A stretch of DNA of 9,034 nucleotides from PWQG01 sp041685555 (GTDB lineage Bacteria; Pseudomonadota; Gammaproteobacteria; Pseudomonadales; Pseudohongiellaceae), in the NCBI GenBank assembly GCA_041685555.1, contig JAWLFN010000108.1, positions 1 through 9,034 of the forward strand, in the 5' to 3' direction. How positions within the stretch are numbered: the first letter of the stretch is position 1; each line of letters starts with the position of its first letter. Of this stretch, positions 6,231 through 9,034 are shown piece after piece. The position numbers and the translations under genes are program-made. A model generated the notes under the pieces. The model was not told the origin of the DNA. It searched no databases and saw only the letters and a program-made list of their open reading frames with translations.

Positions 6231-6697
6231 GCGGTCTCTCCTCTGTTGGCGCGCAGGGACCGGATGGCGCTGGCCACCCGCGGATAGGTGCCGCAGCGGC
6301 AGACATTGCTCACGGCCTCCAGAATCTCCTCATTGCTGGCGTCCGGGTTGCTGTCCAGCGCCGCCGTAACGGCCATGACCATGCCGCTCTGACAGTACCC
6401 GCATTGCGGTACCTGGTGATCGACCCAGGCCTGCTGCACGTCGGTACGACCGTTGGTGGCATTGGCGGCCAGGGCCTCGATCGTCGTGACGGGGCGATCA
6501 CCGACGGCGCTGACCGGAGTCACGCAGCTGCGCACGGCCTCGCCATCCAGGTGGACCGTGCATGCACCGCAGGCGGCTATGCCGCAGCCGAACTTGGTGC
6601 CGGTCAGTCCCAGTTCGTTGCGAATGACCCACAGCAGCGGCATCTCGGGTTCTACATCCAGTCGTACGGTGTCTCCGTTGACCGTCAGTTCAATCAT
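6227..6697 (-). CDS. 2Fe-2S small subunit of the xanthine dehydrogenase-family hydroxylase (IorA-like)
   Basis: This encodes 156 residues, the usual size. Residues 1-60 form the plant-ferredoxin-type cluster domain, with Cys38, Cys43, Cys46 and Cys58 in the CGIAACGACTVHLDG block. Residues 80-150 form the helical domain with the second cluster: Cys99 and Cys102 in QCGYCQSG, Cys133 and Cys135 in CRCGTYPR. All eight cluster ligands are present. The protein passes electrons from the molybdenum centre of the partner subunit outward. It has no export signal of its own, so it should ride through Tat with the large subunit. AAAGGA lies 8 bases before the ATG, and a TTGAAG-N17-TATGCT promoter lies upstream, making this the first gene of the two-gene operon. 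No FAD subunit or dedicated cytochrome gene is in the operon, so the final electron acceptor is open. Confidence 0.93.
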   Translation of the reverse strand: MIELTVNGDTVRLDVEPEMPLLWVIRNELGLTGTKFGCGIAACGACTVHLDGEAVRSCVTPVSAVGDRPVTTIEALAANATNGRTDVQQAWVDHQVPQCGYCQSGMVMAVTAALDSNPDASNEEILEAVSNVCRCGTYPRVASAIRSLRANRGETA

Positions 6698-6732
6698 GGC
6701 GGGTGTCCTTTCATGGTGTCATCTTTGCCCCG

Positions 6733-6761
6733 AGCATAAAGGAGTCTCCGGATTGCTTCAA
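6733..6761 (-). promoter_or_regulatory. Sigma70-type promoter of the molybdenum hydroxylase operon
   Basis: Read leftward, -35 TTGAAG (6761-6756) and -10 TATGCT (6738-6733) are separated by exactly 17 bases, with four of six consensus matches in each box. Transcription would begin near 6726, giving a leader of about 29 bases to the ATG at 6697. The site lies in the 125-base gap shared with the divergent dehydrogenase gene. Confidence 0.55.
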
Positions 6762-6822
6762 CGCGGGTGGTATGGAAGGATGCCTGCCTGCGACGAATGG
6801 CGGAAAGCGGAAGAGGCTGCGC

Positions 6823-8016
6823 ATGATCGATCACAGGTATTCCAATCTGAAGCAGGTGCTGGTAGACGTCGATGCCGCGGAAGCACTGCCATCGGTGGTG
6901 GATCGATGGGGCGGCCGGCGGGTCATGATCATGGCTTCGCGGACACTGAACCGACAGACCGGAGCCGTGGGGGGCCTGCGGGATGCGCTGGGGGATCGCC
7001 ATCGGCTGACGGTCGATGAAATCGGCGCTCACAGTCCCAGACCCAATGTCATGGCCGCGCTGCGACAGGCACGGGACGAGGAGATCGATCTGCTGGTGTC
7101 GGTCGGTGGCGGCTCGGTGATCGATGCCTGCAAGGCCGTGCAGTTCTGCCTGGATGCCGGTATTCACAGTGATGAAGAATTGCTGGTCCATGGCCGCTTC
7201 TCCGACGGGAATCGGGGAGAGCTGGCTGGGTCCTGGCGCCCCCGGGAAGGCGCACGGCGTGTACCCCATATTACCCTGCCCACGACGTTGTCGGCCGCCG
7301 AGTTCAGCGACAACGCCGGGCTCAGCGATCCGGCGCGCGGGGTCAAGGAGGGATACCGGGCCGAGGGGCTCTGTCCCGTTGCTGTACTCTATGATCCCGC
7401 GCTGAGCCGGCACACACCATCATGGCTGACATTGTCGACCGCCGTACGCGCGATCGACCATGCCGTGGAAGGGTACTGTTCGCCCGATGCCCATCCCTAC
7501 CTGCAGGCTCACTACCTGCACGCCCTGCGGCTGTTCTTCCGTGCGCTGCCCGTTATCCATGCCGATCCCGACGATGTTCAGGCGCGCAGTCTGGCGCAGC
7601 AGGCCTGCTGGCTGTCGGGGTGCGCTCTCGGCAGGGTGCGTCATGGTGCCAGTCATGGCATCGGTTACATCCTGGGTGCCGCGCACGGTGTGCCGCATGG
7701 CCACACGTCCTGTGTCATGCTGCCGGCGGTGCTGGAATGGAATGCGCCGGTGAACGCCCGTCGGCAGGCCGAGCTGGCCGGGGCCGCGGGAGGCGATGGA
7801 GGGCTGGCGCGGCAGCTACGGACATTGCTCCGCTCGCTGGATCTGCCGGTCTGCCTCGAGGAGGTGGGAGTGGAGGCATCTTCGCTGGATGCAGTGGCCA
7901 AAGCGGCCGCCCGTCATCCCGTGGTGCGTAATAATCCACGTCCGATAGAGGGCGCCGATGACGTGAGCGAGATACTGGCGCTGGCCCGCGCGCCGGATTC
8001 CGGGATCTGTCAGTAA
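6823..8016 (+). CDS. Iron-containing alcohol dehydrogenase / maleylacetate reductase-like NAD(P)-dependent enzyme
   Basis: This encodes 397 residues from the ATG at 6823, chosen because GGAAGAGG ends six bases upstream and the protein then has the family's normal length; in-frame ATGs at 6703 and 6772 have no such site. Residues 91-103 (LVSVGGGSVIDAC) are the dinucleotide-binding loop GGGS-x-x-D. PTTLSAAEFSDNAG (153-166) is a hallmark of the maleylacetate-reductase-like branch. Of the four metal ligands of FucO-type enzymes, three histidines are seen: His213 (AIDHAVEGY), His278 (GASHGIGY) and His292 (VPHGHTS, 14 residues on, as in FucO). The Asp of D-x-x-x-H is Arg209. The enzyme may therefore bind metal weakly or not at all, as reported for maleylacetate reductases. 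Expected cytoplasmic role: NAD(P)H-linked reduction or oxidation of an alcohol/ketone or maleylacetate-like substrate. It is divergent from the molybdenum hydroxylase operon, which suggests shared control. Confidence 0.85.
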   Translation: MIDHRYSNLKQVLVDVDAAEALPSVVDRWGGRRVMIMASRTLNRQTGAVGGLRDALGDRHRLTVDEIGAHSPRPNVMAALRQARDEEIDLLVSVGGGSVIDACKAVQFCLDAGIHSDEELLVHGRFSDGNRGELAGSWRPREGARRVPHITLPTTLSAAEFSDNAGLSDPARGVKEGYRAEGLCPVAVLYDPALSRHTPSWLTLSTAVRAIDHAVEGYCSPDAHPYLQAHYLHALRLFFRALPVIHADPDDVQARSLAQQACWLSGCALGRVRHGASHGIGYILGAAHGVPHGHTSCVMLPAVLEWNAPVNARRQAELAGAAGGDGGLARQLRTLLRSLDLPVCLEEVGVEASSLDAVAKAAARHPVVRNNPRPIEGADDVSEILALARAPDSGICQ

Positions 8017-8052
8017 TTGGTCGAGCCTGATCGGCAACTGGTGGTATCGCGA

Positions 8053-8082
8053 TTGACGGAAGTGCTAAAAGGCGGGAATGAT
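8053..8082 (+). promoter_or_regulatory. Possible promoter of the small lipoprotein gene
   Basis: TTGACG (8053-8058, five of six matches) is followed after 18 bases by AATGAT (8077-8082, four of six). This would start transcription near 8089, about 75 bases before the ATG at 8164. The -10 is weak, so this is tentative. Confidence 0.35.
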
Positions 8083-8090
8083 GCACGGAT

Positions 8091-8112
8091 GGTCTGCCCG
8101 ATCGGACAGGCC
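8091..8112 (+). promoter_or_regulatory. Near-perfect palindrome in the leader of the lipoprotein gene
   Basis: The core CTGCCCGATCGGACAG (8094-8109) is a palindrome with one mismatched pair, centred on CCGATCGG. GG-T and G-CC outside extend the dyad to 22 bases with one further wobble. It lies just after the proposed transcription start. It could be a repressor operator for a dimeric regulator or an mRNA hairpin. No T-run follows, so it is not an intrinsic terminator for the upstream dehydrogenase gene. Confidence 0.4.
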
Positions 8113-8163
8113 CGGAGGGGAAACGGACAGCATCAATCAGAATACTGAAAAAGGATAACGGAC

Positions 8164-8544
8164 ATGATCATCAAGAGTGCACAGACTGTGAAACTGGCGA
8201 TTGCAACCCTGCTGGCTCTGGCTCTGGCGGCCTGTGCGGGGCTGGGGCAGCCTCATCCGATCGTCGGCGAGTGGGATGCCACGATCTCCACCCCCATGGG
8301 CGCAATGAACGCGGGACTGCTGGTCAATGAGGACATGACCGGAGAGATGCGTTCTCCGGAGCTGGGAGCAACGGCGCTGGATGACGTCACGGTCGAGGGG
8401 GACCAGGTCAGCTTTTCCACCACGGTGGATGCACAGGGTATGATGCTGACACTGAACTTCGATGGCATGGTGGAAGGCGATTCGCTGTCAGGCCACTTCA
8501 ATTCCGATTTTGGCGAAATTGCTATGACCGCCACCCGGCGTTGA
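8164..8544 (+). CDS. Small outer-membrane-type lipoprotein with a beta-rich domain
   Basis: This encodes 126 residues. The N-terminus is a lipoprotein signal: charged MIIKSAQTVK, hydrophobic core, and lipobox LAAC with Cys24 as the lipidated residue. Residue 25 is Ala, not the Asp of inner-membrane retention, so Lol sorting to the outer membrane is expected. The mature part of about 100 residues alternates short strands in a repeating style (GEWDATISTPMGAMNAGL, then VTVEGDQVSFSTTV, then GMVEGDSLSGHF). This resembles a small domain often found after hydrolase domains or alone in exported proteins, but I do not know its function. AAGGA at 8151-8155 lies eight bases before the ATG. The stop directly abuts the stop of the leftward gene. 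Nothing in it ties it firmly to the enzymes nearby. Confidence 0.8.
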   Translation: MIIKSAQTVKLAIATLLALALAACAGLGQPHPIVGEWDATISTPMGAMNAGLLVNEDMTGEMRSPELGATALDDVTVEGDQVSFSTTVDAQGMMLTLNFDGMVEGDSLSGHFNSDFGEIAMTATRR

Positions 8545-8826
8545 TCAACCACCCTCGATGGCCGGTACGAAACAGACTTCACTGTCGGCCGTCAGAGGCA
8601 GTAACAGGGCATCGGCGTGGATCTCCCCGTCGATGGCCACCGCGTTACCCGGCTCGAGCCGCCCGCGTGCGCCCGGTGCATGTTGTTCCAATGCGTTCAA
8701 CAGCGCCCGGACATTTTTTGCCGGCACGATCAGCTCTCCACCCGTGGTGGTCCGGAAAGGAAGCGATTCCGGACTGCAATTGCCGAGTGCGTCCTCGAGG
8801 ATGCGGTTTCTCACCAGTATGGCCAT
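8545..8826 (-). CDS. MoaD/ThiS-family sulfur carrier protein
   Basis: This encodes 93 residues, the size of stand-alone MoaD/ThiS/CysO beta-grasp proteins. The family signature is at the C-terminus: TADSEVCFVPAIEGG, ending exactly in Gly92-Gly93. In this family the terminal glycine is adenylated by a MoeB/ThiF-type enzyme and then carries sulfur as a thiocarboxylate. The N-terminal MAILVRN strand and the helix ALLNALEQHAPG also fit. The most economical role is molybdopterin synthase small subunit or a paralogue, which would suit the molybdenum hydroxylase nearby; thiamine or cysteine synthesis carriers are alternatives. No moaE, moeB or thiG homologue is in the window. The ATG at 8826 has no clear ribosome binding site, but it is the only sensible start. 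The stop at 8545-8547 touches the lipoprotein stop (TGATCA), with no terminator between the two. Confidence 0.8.
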   Translation of the reverse strand: MAILVRNRILEDALGNCSPESLPFRTTTGGELIVPAKNVRALLNALEQHAPGARGRLEPGNAVAIDGEIHADALLLPLTADSEVCFVPAIEGG

Positions 8827-8915
8827 GGCAATTTTCTATCATGGGTCGCCGTTTCGCGGCAAATCTTTTACCGGTTGCTATTGCTCGACAGGACTTTCTC
8901 TGCGGTCGTGTCCCT

Positions 8916-8921
8916 GATAAT
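8916..8921 (+). promoter_or_regulatory. Possible -10 box ahead of the gene at 8949
   Basis: GATAAT (five of six matches to TATAAT) lies 27 bases before the ATG at 8949. The best -35 candidates (CTTTCT at 8894, TTTCTC at 8895) are poor. If used, the leader would be only about 20 bases and would consist largely of the poly-G ribosome binding site. Confidence 0.35.
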
Positions 8922-8935
8922 CTTTGCTGCCACCA

Positions 8936-8944
8936 GGGGGGGGG
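8936..8944 (+). repeat. Nine-G homopolymer serving as ribosome binding site
   Basis: Nine G in a row follow CACCA and end four bases before the ATG at 8949. The tract is the only purine-rich stretch in Shine-Dalgarno position. Its length would set the spacing of the pairing to the start codon. Long G tracts are prone to slippage in replication, so length may vary between cells. Confidence 0.6.
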
Positions 8945-8948
8945 CTAC

Positions 8949-9034
8949 ATGAAAACCGAAAAGAACATGCCATCATCAAAAGCTGCGCGCAGTCTGACAG
9001 CAGCCGGTCTGCTGCTGGGTAGCGTGCTCATTGC
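8949..9034 (+). CDS. Exported protein, N-terminal fragment (partial)
   Basis: The window ends after 28 codons. The residues read MKTEKNMPSSKAARSL and then TAAGLLLGSVLI: a basic N-region followed by a hydrophobic stretch, typical of a Sec signal peptide or a first membrane segment. A second ATG seven codons in (8967) is possible, but the G-rich ribosome binding site favours 8949. The mature protein lies outside the window, so its function cannot be called. Confidence 0.6.
   Translation, partial: MKTEKNMPSSKAARSLTAAGLLLGSVLI

Noticed and set aside
6703..6822. Upstream start codons (6703, 6772) for the alcohol-dehydrogenase-like gene
   Set aside because: Neither has a ribosome binding site, the extra residues do not resemble the family N-terminus, and the first would sit on the operon promoter.
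160..8544. Idea that the small exported protein (160-573) and the lipoprotein (8164-8544) are paralogues because both mature parts begin with a G-x-W style strand
   Set aside because: Beyond the short W-containing start, no matching order of residues could be followed by eye.
8848..8860. GCCG-TTTCG-CGGC hairpin upstream of the sulfur carrier gene
   Set aside because: The stem is only 4 bp and it has no clear relation to a promoter, start or T-run.

Overview
The window reads as a high-GC proteobacterial chromosome segment, most likely from a gammaproteobacterium. This rests on the coding style, the OxyR with its Cys-x8-Cys redox pair, the Tat-exported molybdenum hydroxylase and the lipoprotein and signal peptide forms; the species cannot be named from the sequence. 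There are nine protein genes (two cut by the window edges), no tRNA or rRNA, no transposase and no CRISPR array. Every stretch over 300 bases carries a gene.

Layout. Bases 1-134 are the end of a ClpP-family protease gene. A leftward gene (160-573) encodes a small exported protein of unknown function. Bases 574-839 separate it from rightward oxyR (840-1751). This divergent gap holds a strong leftward intrinsic terminator (668-704) far upstream of the small gene's own -10 box, which points to a short unannotated leftward RNA of about 120 nt next to oxyR, the position OxyS occupies in E. coli. After a structured 200-base leader comes a 658-residue exported protein (1953-3929) that joins a cysteine-free thioredoxin-like domain, a c-type heme domain, a two-copper PHM-type monooxygenase core and C-terminal EF-hands.

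Converging on it is a leftward two-gene operon (6697 to 3999) for a molybdenum hydroxylase of the isoquinoline 1-oxidoreductase/aldehyde oxidoreductase type: a 2Fe-2S subunit and a Tat-exported molybdopterin subunit, overlapping by 4 bases. Divergent from that operon is an iron-containing-alcohol-dehydrogenase/maleylacetate-reductase-like enzyme (6823-8016). Then come a small lipoprotein (8164-8544), a leftward MoaD/ThiS-like sulfur carrier with the C-terminal Gly-Gly (8545-8826) whose stop abuts the lipoprotein stop, and the first 28 codons of another exported protein (8949 onward) whose ribosome binding site is a run of nine G.

How the genes may fit together (inference): much of the window concerns oxidation chemistry. 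An alcohol/ketone dehydrogenase and a molybdenum aldehyde or N-heterocycle hydroxylase share a divergent promoter region and could act in sequence. The MoaD-like protein could serve molybdopterin synthesis. The copper/heme fusion is a periplasmic oxygen-dependent enzyme of unknown substrate. OxyR is the only regulator present; whether it controls anything here beyond its own promoter region is not shown by the sequence.
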